Source of the DNA: Moringa oleifera
Lineage: Eukaryota; Streptophyta; Magnoliopsida; Brassicales; Moringaceae
NCBI GenBank assembly: GCA_021397835.1
Contig: JAJFZO010000256.1
Coordinates: 3,952,501 to 4,016,500, forward strand
DNA length: 64,000 nt
Direction of reading: 5' to 3'
In this document: positions 1 through 12,068 of the stretch, one piece after another
Layout: each line of letters starts with the position of its first letter
Numbering within the stretch: the first letter of the stretch is position 1
Notes under the pieces: generated by a model
Told to the model about the DNA's origin: nothing
What the model saw: the letters and a program-made list of their open reading frames with translations, nothing else
The model's database searches: none
Program-made: the position numbers and the translations under genes

Positions 1-41
1 CTCGGTTATTTTCCCTTCGTTTCCTTGGAATTTATTTTCAG

Positions 42-2226
42 TGCTTGGCAAGCCCTAACAAGCCTCAGTACAATGGAGGAATCATGGTGAACCCTGAATT
101 GAACCATGGCCTGAATGGGTGGTCTTCGTCAGGAGATGCCAAGATAGAACATAGAGTCTCAGGAGGTAACAGGTTCGTCGTTGCTCATGGGAGATGTCTG
201 CCCAACGATAGCGTCTCGCAGACAGTTTACTTGCGAAGGAACATGCTCTACACTTTCTCTGGTACTAATCCGATATCTTCTGATAATGTCGTCATATTTC
301 TTTCATTTATTTCTTCAAATAAACAGAGAATCTTGATTATATCAAGTAGGTCTGGTTTAGTATATATAGTTTAACAGTCTTGCCTATGCAGCTTGGATAC
401 AAGTAAGCCATGGAAGTGCACCTGTATCAGCTATTTTCGAAACGGAAGCTGGACCCAGGAATGCCGGAGCCATTGTAGCAGAATCCAAGTGCTGGTCCAT
501 GCTCAAGGGTGGCCTCACTGTCGATTCATCAGGCCCTGCCAAGCTTTATTTTCAGGCAATAATACCTTCTTATCTGATCATCTTCTCCATTAATTCCTGT
601 CGCTTATATATAGTTTGGTTCAAACAGAGCTTCCTCGTAGTGTTTATTAGTTTGGTTTCCATGAATAATGATCCTGCGCTAATTTCATTTCTCTTCAAAA
701 GTTTAATAAAATTCAGATTAACAGAGAATTTTGATCCGTTTCTATAATCTTATAACAGTTTCTTGATCTCTTTAGAGCAACAATACATCGGTTGAGATTT
801 GGGTTGATAGCATCTCATTGCAACCATTTACGCGGAAAGAGTGGAGAGCTCATCAAGATCAAAGCATTCACAAGGTAGTTATAAAAATTGGATAATATTA
901 TCCTGAGAAAATCTTCTCTCTAAGAATTTATAAAGTTTACTGAATTGAGATTAATTACTTGATTGGCAGGTAAGGAAGTCGAAGGTGAGAATCCAAGCAG
1001 TGGACAAGCAAGGTCAACCAGTGCCTAATGCAACGATATCATTCCATAAGAAGGCACACCGTTTCCCATTCGGATGTTCTATAACCAAGGGCATCCTCAA
1101 CAACAAAGCGTACCAAAATTGGTTCACATCAAGATTCAAGGTCACAACATTTGGAGATGAAATGAAATGGTACAGCACCGAGCCATCGCAGGGCTATGAA
1201 GACTACTCAACTGCAGACGCCATGCTTCAGTTTGCGAAGCAACATAGAGTATCAGTCCGGGGACACAATGTCATCTGGGATGATCCTAAGTACCAGCCAG
1301 GATGGGTGAAGTCGCTGTCGCCGAATGATCTGAAAAATGCTGTTCAGAAGAGGATAAATTCTGTAGTGTCCAGATACAAAGGCCAGCTTATTGCTTGGGA
1401 TGTTGTTAATGAGAATCTACACTTTTCGTTCTACGAAAGCAAGCTTGGGGCAGCTGCTTCTGCGGAGTTTTACAAGCAAGCTCATCAGATTGATCCTAAC
1501 ACACCATTGTTCATGAATGAATTCAACACCATAGAGCAAAGCAACGATGGGACAGCCTCTCCAGCTCGGTACCTTCAGAAGCTGAAATCAATCCAAGCCT
1601 TTCGTGGAAATGGAAATATGAAGATGGGGATTGGCCTGGAATCTCATTTCAATGTTCCAAATATTCCTTACATGAGATCTGCACTTGACACTCTAGCCTC
1701 TGCCGGGTTGCCCATCTGGCTCACCGAAGTGGACGTTGAGAACAATGGCAAACAGGTACGTATGTGTAAAATTGGCTTCCAAGGGATCAAAACAGGTACT
1801 TTCATGCAGTAGATAACAAGAAATAAACCTGGTTTTTGGTGCTCTTCTTGGCAGGCACAATACCTGGAGCAGATTCTGAGGGAAGCTCATTCACACCCAG
1901 TGATTAAAGGAATTATTATGTGGTCAGGTCCGAACCCCGATGGATCTTGTTATCGTATGTGCTTGACGGATGGCAACTTCAAGAACTTGGCCACTGGAAA
2001 TGTTGTAGACAAGCTCTTGCATGAGTGGGGAGTGCAGGGGTCGACCACTGGAGGAAGGACAGATGCTTCTGGTTTCTTTGAAATCTCACTCTTCCATGGA
2101 GATTACGAGGTCAAGCTGACTCACCCAGCGGCTGCATTGAACTCTTCCTTGTCTCAGACCTTCAAGTTGACTGCAACAGATGGATTGTCTCAGGAAACAA
2201 CAGTGTCTCTCAGTGGTTCTTCATGA
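42..2226 (+). CDS. GH10 endo-1,4-beta-xylanase with CBM22 module (5' partial)
   Basis: Secreted-type plant xylanase, predicted to cut the beta-1,4-xylan backbone in the cell wall. The gene continues upstream of the window. Coding exons seen are 42-261, 392-555, 776-874, 970-1755 and 1855-2226, giving 546 residues before TGA; the joins keep one frame. The first three exons encode a CBM22-like carbohydrate-binding module (starts near NPELNHGLNGW; later SGPAKLYFQ and VEIWVDSISL). The last two carry the GH10 barrel. The likely acid/base Glu is in WDVVNEN (codon at 1411) and the nucleophile Glu in WLTEVDV (codon at 1726), so the enzyme looks intact. The intron after 555 begins with GC rather than GT, where the paralogue at 7097-9900 has GT. 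That neighbour has the same exon phases, so the pair is a tandem duplication. The signal peptide is not in the window. Family assignment is secure; the exact substrate is inferred. Confidence 0.93.
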
Positions 2227-2489
2227 GGCCCAACTTTTTCTTGGAAGAGAGAGAACTACAAAATGGAGCCGATCACCCACACTGGGCATTTTGGTCTTTT
2301 TCCGTTTATCTATGAGGCTTTTTATGAATAAATTGGGTGATGAGTTTATTTTAATGTCCAAAGCTTATATAAATGTTAAACTAAATCATATGTCCAGAAA
2401 ATTTGAAAATATTCTTTAGAAGTAAGACATTTGGACAATTAAATTAAAACTAAAATAAATATAATTTAAAATCTTGAGTTTTGCTTTTT

Positions 2490-2950
2490 TTTCGATCAAA
2501 TTTTAACTTTTAAAATATCTCAAAACAAAATCTAATTTATTAATTTGAATCAAATTAAATTTTATCAAAAAATTTAAAATTTAAAAATATTCAAATTAAA
2601 AAATTTTAAAAAAAATATTTGACTTAAAATTTTTCTTAAATGTACAAAAATATTGTAGGTATCATTACAAAAAAATTTTTGAGTTTTTTTAGTATTGAAA
2701 ATATTTTTTAAAAAAATTTGTACTACTAAAAATTTTAAAAATTCATAAAAAATATTCAAATTTAAAAAATGAAATCAAAATAGAGTTTAAAATTTATTTT
2801 AATAATTTTAAGTATTTTAATAATAAAAATATCATTATTTTCTGTCATTATTTTCATCAATGTCCAATTTGAACAAAATTAATAAATAAAAATTTATATA
2901 GATATGATTTAAAAGTTAGAGTTTAATTAAAGAGGATGTGTAAAATTTAG
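2490..2950 (-). repeat. AT-rich MITE-like element, reverse copy
   Basis: Read on the minus strand, this stretch follows the same order of words as the AT-rich elements at 4804-5322 and 14482-15001 (for example the stretch reading TTCAAATTTAAAA then TTATTTTAATA). Boundaries are approximate and the low complexity makes the alignment by eye uncertain. Confidence 0.4.
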
Positions 2951-3689
2951 GGTTTAAAAAATATTTATCTTAAAATAAAAAATTAAATAAATTAAAATAT
3001 TTCAAATCTTAAAATATTAAATATATAAAATAAATTTAGTATATAACTTTTTTAAATGTGATGTTAACTTGATATAGAGAGTAACACATTTTCTTATTCA
3101 AGGTGAAGTATAATTTCAACACACAAACTAAAATATAATCTCTTTAATCGAAAATAAATGAATTAAATGAGACTAAATCCAATGTTGTAAAAAATTCATT
3201 TATCAAGAATTTGCATATGAATGTATATATATAATGTGGGCATTATTGTAGCTTTATTAGATAAGGCCCATAAGGTCAGAATTATGACTGTTTATTTAAG
3301 TGTGATGTTAGTGCAGCTCAGGCCCAATGCAATAAAAATGTATATTACGATTTAAATAATTTCTTGTATTTCTCAATGTAATATCAAATTAAAGTTAAAT
3401 AAAATTTATTAATATATATAATCCTATAATACATGTGTATTTTTTTAATTTAACATTTCTAGATGGAAATTTGATAAAAAAATTTGCTGATTTATTTTAT
3501 TATTTCATCTTATAGATAAACGATTTATATTAATGTAAATTTGTTTTATGAAATTTGATTTTAAATGTCAAAGGATCATATAACATATTTGATCATAAGT
3601 TAATTTGGATCCAATCAATTATATACCCATTGGAAATTTTGACTTACAACTTATTTTGTAATTAAACAACTTAAATCCACCGAATTGAA

Positions 3690-4060
3690 CCAAAAATATG
3701 TTATAGTATTTTTGTTATTAAAATATTAAAGTAATAATTTAAATAAATTTTACACTTTATTTTGAGTTTATTTTTTAAATTTAAATAATTTTTAATTCAT
3801 AAATATTCGTTATAAATTTTTTGAAATTTTAAGGATCAAAAAATTTTGAAATCTTATGTAATAGTAGTTCGAAGATTTTTTTTTTTTTTTAACTCTTGCA
3901 AAAAAATTTCAAGTAAAAAAATTTTAAATTTTAGTATTTTAAATTTCAATTTTTTAATAGAATCTAAGTTGAATTAAATTAAAATTTTAGATGAAAATTG
4001 AATTAATTTAAAGTTTGACGTTGAGTTAAAATTTAAGTAAAGTTCACAATTTCTTTTAAT
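3690..4060 (+). repeat. AT-rich MITE-like element, partial copy
   Basis: It contains the family's most recognisable segment, TTTACACTTTATTTTGAGTT near 3750, followed by the same AT-rich order seen at 11340-11760 and 14570-14900. Ends are not defined. No open reading frame is supported. Confidence 0.4.
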
Positions 4061-4795
4061 ATTTACTATGTTCTTTTTTTTAAAAAAAAAAACAAAGGAT
4101 ATCAAATGAACTAGGGTGCTTGTTGATGTGATAACCTCTTTAACAATATATTTGAACCACTCCAATAAGTCCATAATTAAGACATAGGTTTGGTTCATTA
4201 TTCAATTAGATGGATTGAATAATGCTTAATCTCGGACCGAAGCCTATCAGCTCGAGTTAAAAAAACTCAGATGGACTCCAAGTCATGGACATTTTACCAA
4301 CCTTGAGCAAATAATATATATGACAAAAAAACTTTCTCTTATTTAGGGTGCATAATGGCAATATGTCAAAGTAGGACCGACATTGTGTTTGGACAAACTT
4401 GGGGGTTTAACCAATTGTAATTCTGCCAAATCTTTAATGCAACATATTTTAATTATTATTTATATTAAATTATAAAAGAATTTTATGATGATTATAATGA
4501 TGTCTAATAATCATATTATAATGTTTTAATGAGTTTAAATATAAATTTAAGCTATTAATTTTATATTTTAAGCTTTTGAAAGTTAACTTCAAATCTCATT
4601 AGCCACAAATTAAGTAGCTACCTCAAATAAAAAGAATCATGTAGGTCTAAAAAGAGCGATTCATACAACTAACACAATTAACACAAATACATTATATAAA
4701 AGTAACCAAAAGTAAGTAAAAGAGAAAATAGAATAAGAGGATGATAAGATACAAAAATTCACATCATAAAAATAAAAAATATTAAAATAAACATC

Positions 4796-5330
4796 TATTA
4801 CGCTATAAAAAAATTTTAAATAAACTTTAGATTAAAAATTATAATATTTATCTCATATTATCGATAAACTATCGTGTTTAAAAATAATAATAAATTAAAT
4901 TTTAATTTATCAATTTAATTTAAATTAAATTTTAACTCAAATGTTATAAAAAATTAAAAATATTTACACTCTTAAAATGTCTTAAAACTGACTTAAATAA
5001 ATTCTTCCCTTCTCTTTAAGTTTATTTTTCAAAATTGAAAATTTTTTAATATAATATCTATTTTTATAAATTTTTCAAAATTTCAATAATATAAATTCAA
5101 AAAAATGTTTTCATAACTTAGAAAATTTTAAGTTAAAATTTTTTGTATAAAATTTTTAATTTTAATATTATTAATTTTTTTAAATTTTTTAAAAAATTTA
5201 ATTTAATTTAAATTAATAAATTAATATTAGATTTATTATTATTTTTAAATATGAAGTTTGATTGATAATAAAAATGTTAGATTTTATCTTAAATTTTAAA
5301 TGTAAATTATTTTTAAAAATGTTATTACGC
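4796..5330 (+). mobile_element. AT-rich MITE-like element with 8-bp flanking repeat
   Basis: An element of about 519 bp (4804-5322) is flanked on both sides by the 8-bp direct repeat TATTACGC (4796-4803 and 5323-5330), as expected for a target-site duplication. The outer arms of more than 100 bp are imperfect inverted complements of each other; both carry the word AAAAATAATAATAAAT on opposite strands. It has no coding capacity. An 8-bp target duplication would fit a hAT-type non-autonomous element, but the superfamily is an inference. Related copies lie elsewhere in the AT-rich intergenic DNA of this window. Confidence 0.55.
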
Positions 5331-7096
5331 CCGAGTGAAAATTAACTTCATCATTGAAATTTCTGGTCAATCAATTATCCCTCTTATTATTTTTTTTCAA
5401 CTTTCTTTTCTATTCCAAAATCACCTAGTCAGGATCATCCTTTTTACATGCTTCTTCTTTCTGCACTAAACAAATTAGTTTGGAACTTAAGCATCTGCCT
5501 AACAGAAATGCCTCTAGCTCAAAGTTACGACTCTCTTTTGTCACATGTTATATGCTCTTGAGCTATGCCCTCTTCCCCAAGTGGACCAATCACACTGCAG
5601 CAGTTACAAGTTCTTACACAGAAGCAGAAGAAGAGAACTGGTCCTGTTATATTCATGTATATCTTCTAGTCTTTTCTGCCACCTTCTTAGCTTTGACTCT
5701 TTATCTGCCAATAAGCAAAACCAAACCAAACCCAACAAGGTAGATAGATGCTCCATTTGCTTCCTGTAACCCTTCTTTCACAATTACTTCTTTCATTTCA
5801 AGTGATTATGTTCATCCTTTATTCAAATCAATACTGAAAGCCTTCTTCTGTTACCATTTTGAACATTGGAGTGATTCAAGATATGAATCAAAGTGAGGCT
5901 TTTTGTTGTTTAATTTTTTTTAATTGAACTACATGCTTAGATTTGTTAACCAACATTAATTTTGACAAGCGTAATATTTTGTATTTGTTACCTTTTTTCT
6001 CGTTCTCTCAAATTAATAATAAATTAATATTTATTATTTTTTTGCATTGATAACGTATTTTTATTAGCACGATTAAAATTTTTTATTAATTTAAACTGAA
6101 ATGATTTTTGAAATCGATGCTGAAGCATGTTAATATTAATAAAATTATATTTTTTATTTTCATTTTTTATATTACTATTATTAATTGTAAAAATACCTTT
6201 TAAACTTTATAATAAAAAGCTCAACGTAAGTTCATATTAGTAAAAGAATTTTATAATTGTATTGACTTGTGATAATATCTAAGTCCTTTACATATCAATG
6301 TTCTACAAAGCTTTTTCGTTAATTTATGACATGAATCCACCTTAACTTTCAATGATAACTATCAATTCATTTGATATTCGAATTAGGTGCATCAACGGCT
6401 GATATGCGATCGATCATAAACTACGGCCCTTGTTATTTACTATGGTGATGATAAGTGTGCAAGTGCTAAATGTTGATTAAGGAGCTTTTTAGGACATTTG
6501 ATGTTGCTGACTCTATTTCAATTAAGCTCTCTTTAATGGTGATTACTTACAAGAAAGGGAGAAAGACAACCTTAGTATTTTATAGGATGATTTAGTAAAT
6601 GCAAAGTCTAGCAAGATTCCATTAATCCTAAATAAACAAAATTATCAGAGAAAGAAGGGAACTGGACATTTATAAGTTTTAGCTACTTAGGACAAGATCA
6701 TAATGTTTTGTCTGTCCATATATTCCATGATATTCTTCCCTCTTGCCCACTTAGTCATATTTAGTTCTACTCTCTGAAATTTCCAAGTCCTGACAACCTT
6801 AGCCACAGTAAAACTTTTGATCTTGTTGGGTTTTGTTCATTTTCTTTACCCAACAGCATTTCCAACACTTTGTATATAACTCCGAAAATGTGTCACGGGC
6901 CAACAAATCCATAGTTTTCGTATAATGTTCTTACAGTTGCCTGCCTAAGGTTTCAGAGTTTTAACTGTTTCCCTCTATTGTCTTGTACTACTTAATTTCC
7001 CTCATTTTTTTCTTCATATAGTCTGATGTATTTCTCCCTAGTTATCATGTAACTTGATTCATCAGGGAAGGCTCAGCAAGTTTTTTCAGAGGGAAA

Positions 7097-9900
7097 ATGA
7101 AGATCTTCCGGGAAAGTTGCGTCTTCATGCTTCTATCCATTTTTCTCTCTTTAGGTCTATCTATCCCCACCTCCCTCTCTCTTTGCGATAATTTCTAGGT
7201 TCTGGGTTTTCCTATTTATATTTTTTATTTTAATGTTGTAATAACCGAAGCTCTTTTAGTTCAAACAGGCTGCAGCATCTATGATTCCTCCCATGACTAT
7301 TCTGCAACAAAAGAGGTAAGAAAAACTTTCTTGTTCATATATGCCTACTAGACTAAAAAGCCAAACAGAAAAGGGTTTGTTCTCATTAGTTTCTAAATGA
7401 TTTCTTACGCTATAACTTGTCCAAAATATTTCAGCATCTATTGTATCTTTAGTGTCTGTTCTATTTTCTAATGTTACTGGAAGGAAGAAATGGTCATGGT
7501 TCATGAAAACTTAGCAGAAGAACCCGTTGCTTCAGCAGCGCCTGGAAGAGCTCCAGGCAGCCCTGTCTGGAGGAGGACTAGTACTTGACCATGAACCAAA
7601 ACATGAGGACGAAGGAAGGAAAGTGTTCAGAGACCGAGCAAGAGCATCAGAGGAAAGCAACAAGTTCATTGTAGTGCACAACAGGACACAATCAGTAGGT
7701 ATTTTATCAGAGAAAGCTCAGCTAGAGAAAGGAAATATCTATAGCTTTACTGGTAAGTCTTTAAAAACTGATCCTTCTAAGAAAATGAAGTGTTTTTATG
7801 TACTAACACCAAAAATCTTATTCGGGTCTTAATTTAATGATTTATATTTGAGTCTTACTACGACTTCTGATTTTTATGGTCACAGCTCGGGTTCAGGTGA
7901 GCAATGGAAGTGAGACAGTAGGTGCTGTATTTAGAGCTTCCAATGGCAGGCTGATCCCTGGAGGTGAAGTTATAGCTAAACATGGATCCTGGTCTCTGCT
8001 GAACGGTGGCCTTGTTGCAAATTTTTCAGGCCCTGTTGAGATTCTTCTCCAGGTGAAGTGCATACCAATTTTTTCTTATATATATTACCCAAAATTTATA
8101 ACTGAATGCTTAGAAAATTCTAACCCAAAGTCCTAGCTGCCAATTTAAGGCATAAAGTTACATTCAGAGCAAGTTTTAGAGAGAATTCCAAGGTTCAGAT
8201 TCTGACAGGCACTTGGAATTTTTTCTATTCTTTTGTTGGGTATTTTTTTTTCTGCTATTTTGCATCAAATTCAGCTTAAATTAAATATTCTTAAGTAGGT
8301 TTATCAAAAATTAAGTATGCCTTTATTTTCATTAATGCAGAGCATGAATACAGCAGTAGATATCTGGGTTGATGATATCTCCTTAAAACGATTCACTAGA
8401 AAGCAATGGAGAGCCCAGCAAGACAAGATTATCAACAAGGTCTGTTTTGAACAAAAGTTTCATCTAAATTAAGGAATTAAGTTACAATAACTCCCTAAAG
8501 TCTTACCCATAAACTTGTTTCTCCCCATTAACTCAAATTTCTGATTGTTTCCTGAGAAAACCCTGTCCGGTATTTCACTCAGACAGCACATGATCACTAC
8601 TGACGTCGAGCTTCAACCTGAATTCTGAATGCTGCAGATCCGGAAGGGCAAAGTGAAGTTCCAAGTAACTTATGCAAACAAAACAGCCCTGGAAGGAGCT
8701 GTAGTCTCAATCAAGCAAGTGAAGTCAGGCTTCCCATTCGGCTGCGGCATGAATCACCATATCCTGGAAAGCACTGGCTACCAGGACTGGTTCGCTTCCA
8801 GATTCAAGGTCACCTCTTTCACCAACGAAATGAAATGGTACAGCACAGAAATAAAACCAGGCGAGGAGAACTATACAGTTTCAGATGCCATGTTAAAATT
8901 TTCCAAAGAACACGGCATTGCTGTCAGAGGACACAACATCTTATGGGACAACCCAAAAATGCAGCCTCAGTGGGTTAAAGATCTGTCTCCTGAAGAACTC
9001 AAAATAGCTGCAGTCAAAAGAATAAACTCAGTGGTTTCAAGATATGCGGAACAGCTGATAGGATGGGATGTGGTAAACGAGAATCTCCATTTCAGGTTCT
9101 TCGAGGACAAACTTGGAGAAAACGCGTCAGAATATTTGTACTCATTAGCTTACAGGCTTGACCCGAAGACAAGGATGTTCATGAATGAGTATAACACAAT
9201 TGAGCGAAGCAGCGATGAGACAGCAGGCGCTGTTTCCTACAAGAAAAAGCTCCAGGAGATCTTATCGTATCCTGGAAATGCTGGCATGCCGGCTGGCATA
9301 GGACTTCAAGGCCATTTTGGCCCTGATCAACCTAATATTGCTTACATGAGATCTTCCTTAGACATTCTGGCTTCCATGGGTTTACCTATATGGCTCACAG
9401 AAGTAGATGTCGGCAAAGGCCCAAATCAGGTAAGAGCAGGAATTGTCTGTTTTGATTATTGGGTAAAAATTTTATAATTGGACAAACTCATTTTTGCCCA
9501 CATCACCAAATTAACCTGATTTTTTTCTTTTTGACAGGCACTATACTTGGAAGAGATACTAAGAGAAGGCTATTCACATCCAGGAGTTGAAGGGATCATC
9601 ATCTTCGGAGGACCGGAAGTAGCCGGATTTGATGTCATGACCTTAGCCGATAAGTACTTCGAGAACACTGAAGTCGGCAATCTTGTGGACAACCTTCTCA
9701 GTGAATGGAAAACCATAAGCCAAGAAATTGTTGCAGACAGTGAAGGCTCCTCGGAGACTTCACTGTCTCATGGAAATTATACAGTAACAGTTAAGCATCC
9801 GGTGAGCAATTTTTCCACCAGTGTGACGATCAGGGTGTCGAAAGAGATGGCACAGCAAACTGTCCACGTTCAGATGGACACGCCTGAAAGAGTAAATTGA
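7097..9900 (+). CDS. GH10 endo-1,4-beta-xylanase with divergent CBM22 module
   Basis: Complete paralogue of the upstream xylanase gene. Coding exons are 7097-7154, 7260-7315, 7515-7752, 7886-8052, 8341-8439, 8638-9429 and 9538-9900 (590 aa). The ATG at 7097 opens a hydrophobic stretch (MLLSIFLSLG) typical of a signal peptide, so a secreted cell-wall protein is predicted. Residues about 60-200 form a CBM22-like module; GH10 follows from about residue 207. The acid/base Glu354 is in WDVVNEN (codon at 9079) and the nucleophile Glu461 in WLTEVDV (codon at 9400). Exon 3 starts with an unusual Gln/Leu-rich run (NPLLQQRLEELQAAL) where the paralogue has PNKPQYNGG, so the module's N-terminus is divergent or the acceptor (7515 versus 7518) differs. 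Predicted role is xylan remodelling in the wall, inferred from the family. Confidence 0.93.
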
Positions 9901-10139
9901 TCATCCAAGATGGTTCCTGCCATGTGCCACAGAAAAGTGCCCTTTTTTTTTTTTATAAACTATGTGGGTACTTTGGATTGTGGGTTTCATAAGATATTGG
10001 AACAGCATATAAAGAAAAAAAGAAAAAAAAACACATAAGTAAAACTTGAATAATAAGAAATAAACCTTTTTTTATTTGCAAGGTATATCGCCACTTTTTA
10101 ATTCCAACCACGACGAGTTTCAATTCGGTTAAATTTTAC

Positions 10140-10560
10140 TTTTTGTTCTTCCAGTTTGTTCCAATTTAAATTTTATTTAAAAAATTAATAATTAAAAATA
10201 TTCAAATTTAGAATGATCTTATATAAAAAAATTTAATTTAAAAATTTACACAGGAAAAAAATTATTCATACTATCATAACAATAAATTTTAAATTATTTT
10301 AAATATTAAAATATTTTTAAAAAATTATTATAAAAATTAAAAATTATATAAAATAATTTGAGTTAAAAAATTTTCAAATTCGAACTATTAATTTAAAATA
10401 AATTATAAAATTTATTTGAACCATTTTTTAAATATTTTAACTACGAAAATACCTTCAATTTTTTATAATTTATTTGAACTAAGATCTAATTTAGACCAAA
10501 TTAATATTTTTGTGACAAAATCAAACCAAATTAAAATTTAAAGTTTAAATTAAAAATATA
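10140..10560 (-). repeat. AT-rich MITE-like element, reverse copy
   Basis: On the minus strand the order of AT-rich words resembles the family described at 4804-5322. Ends are not defined and low complexity limits confidence. Confidence 0.35.
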
Positions 10561-10624
10561 TTAAATTTAAGTTTTTTAAAAAACTGAAAATTTGAATAAT
10601 AATAAATAAAAATAATTTTTTTAT

Positions 10625-10850
10625 TAAAATATACATGCATACATAAATATGTCGTAAATTAAATATAAAAAAATTAAAAATGAAAAAAGATTTTAACTCA
10701 TGTGTGTATATATGTATATATACACACACATGAAAATAATTTGTTTTTTGTTTAAAATATACATGCATGCATAAATATATCATAAATTAAATATAAAAAA
10801 TTTTAAAATTAATAAATATTTTAACTCATATATATATATATATATAATGA
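10625..10850. repeat. Direct repeat pair containing a GT/TA palindrome
   Basis: A unit of about 125 bp beginning ATATACATGCATACATAAAT (near 10629) recurs near 10758. Its end in the first copy is a near-perfect palindrome of alternating purine-pyrimidine at 10699-10732 (CATGTGTGTATATATG, then its complement). In the second copy this site is replaced by a plain (TA)n run. No gene lies here. Confidence 0.6.
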
Positions 10851-10995
10851 TTTTGATGGATCTTCCAATATGAACTATGGTCCCTTAATCAAATTTTCAA
10901 TCTCTAACTCATAACAAATTCTTCATGTTATACATGACAATGGAACTTGCATTGTCAAAATTTTTGAAATTTTGGTTTTTTGATTTGTGCTTGTG

Positions 10996-11027
<32 letters not shown>

Positions 11028-11028
11028 G
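10996..11028. repeat. (AC)n-(AT)n microsatellite
   Basis: Dinucleotide AC run followed directly by an AT run in intergenic DNA. No further function is visible. Confidence 0.85.
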
Positions 11029-11229
11029 ATAGGTTAAATATCAAAAATTAAAAAAAAAAAAACAGAAGAGACATTAATTTATATATATAATACCGCTGAG
11101 TAACCTTCCAACATGAATTATCATCTTGTTTTGTAGATTGGCATTAATCATTTGATCACATTCCCAATCTCAATTCATAACAAATTGATCATGTTATATG
11201 GATGTTGAGTAATCAAATCTATTTAATTG

Positions 11230-11770
11230 GATCAAAACCATCAATCCATTTTATTTAAAATAAAATAAAATAAAATAAATATTATTTTAAATTTTAAAAA
11301 ATATTTTTATCTTAATTTTTATTATTAATTTTAATATTTTTAAATCAATAAAAAAATAACCAAATTGAATCTTGATTGAAATTTCTATAAAAAATTAAAC
11401 ATATTTTCATTGTTAAAATACCTAAAAAATGATTCAAATAAATATTGCACTTTATTTTGAATCAATTTCTCAATTGTGATTAATTTTTCATACATGAGAT
11501 ATTTATTATAGATTTTTAAAATTTTTAATAGTAAAAATTTTGCAGAAAATATTTTTAATACTTAAAAAAACTCTTAAATTTTTAATTTAATAAGTTGAAT
11601 ATTTTTTTATATTCATAAAAAATTTCAAATTAAAATTTGTAGTACAAAAGTTTAATTTTAATATCGTTAATTTTTCAAGTTTTTTGATAAAATTTAATTT
11701 TAAAATATAAATTGAAAATAAATCTTTTTTAAAATTTAAAATAATATTTACTTAACAAAATATTAAGCAT
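11230..11770 (+). repeat. AT-rich MITE-like element copy
   Basis: Shares the segment reading TTGCACTTTATTTTGAATCA (near 11445) and the following AT-rich order with the copies at 3690-4060 and 14482-15001. The core is about 11340-11760; outer ends are uncertain. An (AAAAT)n run near 11260 lies at its left side. Confidence 0.4.
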
Positions 11771-11852
11771 AAAAAGATGAAACATGCACAATATAATTGC
11801 ACCTATGATACAACATGTTTATCCAGAAACGAAATATATATGTGATTAACCC

Positions 11853-12068
11853 TTAAGTACGAAAGAAGGAGACGAATCTTCTTCTTCTTCTTCCTGTGGG
11901 TACAAAGCGCGAAGCGATGTTGACGATAATAGCCATGAAAATGGAGCTTGCGTCTTCAAAAATGGCTGCAAAGCGCCTCTCTTGCAGACGCCAAAGCGTC
12001 CTGACAAAGAAATCCACTCGATGCACGACCTTCACCAGCATACGCATCTCTCGTTCTCTCTGCAACAT
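11853..12068 (-). CDS. Unrecognised small ORF in a block of normal composition
   Basis: I do not recognise this protein. A minus-strand ORF of 71 codons from an ATG at 12066-12068 (MLQREREMRMLVKVVHR...) stops at 11853. It encodes an Arg-rich, helix-prone peptide with a hydrophobic patch (SSIFMAIIVNIASRF) and an Arg run near the end. The frame is also open upstream to about 12224 behind an AG at a possible splice acceptor. Base composition is clearly less AT-rich than the surrounding 6 kb, and G/C at third positions is raised, which hints at coding or at a gene remnant. The plus strand is open too (11896-12090), so the reading direction is unsure. Confidence 0.25.
   Translation of the reverse strand: MLQREREMRMLVKVVHRVDFFVRTLWRLQERRFAAIFEDASSIFMAIIVNIASRFVPTGRRRRRFVSFFRT

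Larger units (their letters stand above)
2227..7096. other. AT-rich intergenic region between the two xylanase genes
   Basis: 2227-2420 is the 3' flank of the first xylanase gene. From about 2430 to 5400 the DNA is extremely AT-rich and holds several copies of one AT-rich inverted-repeat element. From about 5400 to 7096 complexity is higher. This part includes the upstream region of the second xylanase gene, with a TATA-like run near 6871 and a pyrimidine-rich stretch near 6960-7020. I see no supportable gene here. Confidence 0.7.

Noticed and set aside
5480..5743. Plus-strand ORF of 87 codons with a hydrophobic segment
   Set aside because: It is a single isolated frame upstream of the second xylanase gene with no recognised domain and an overlapping open frame. 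It could be leader or promoter DNA; support is too weak.
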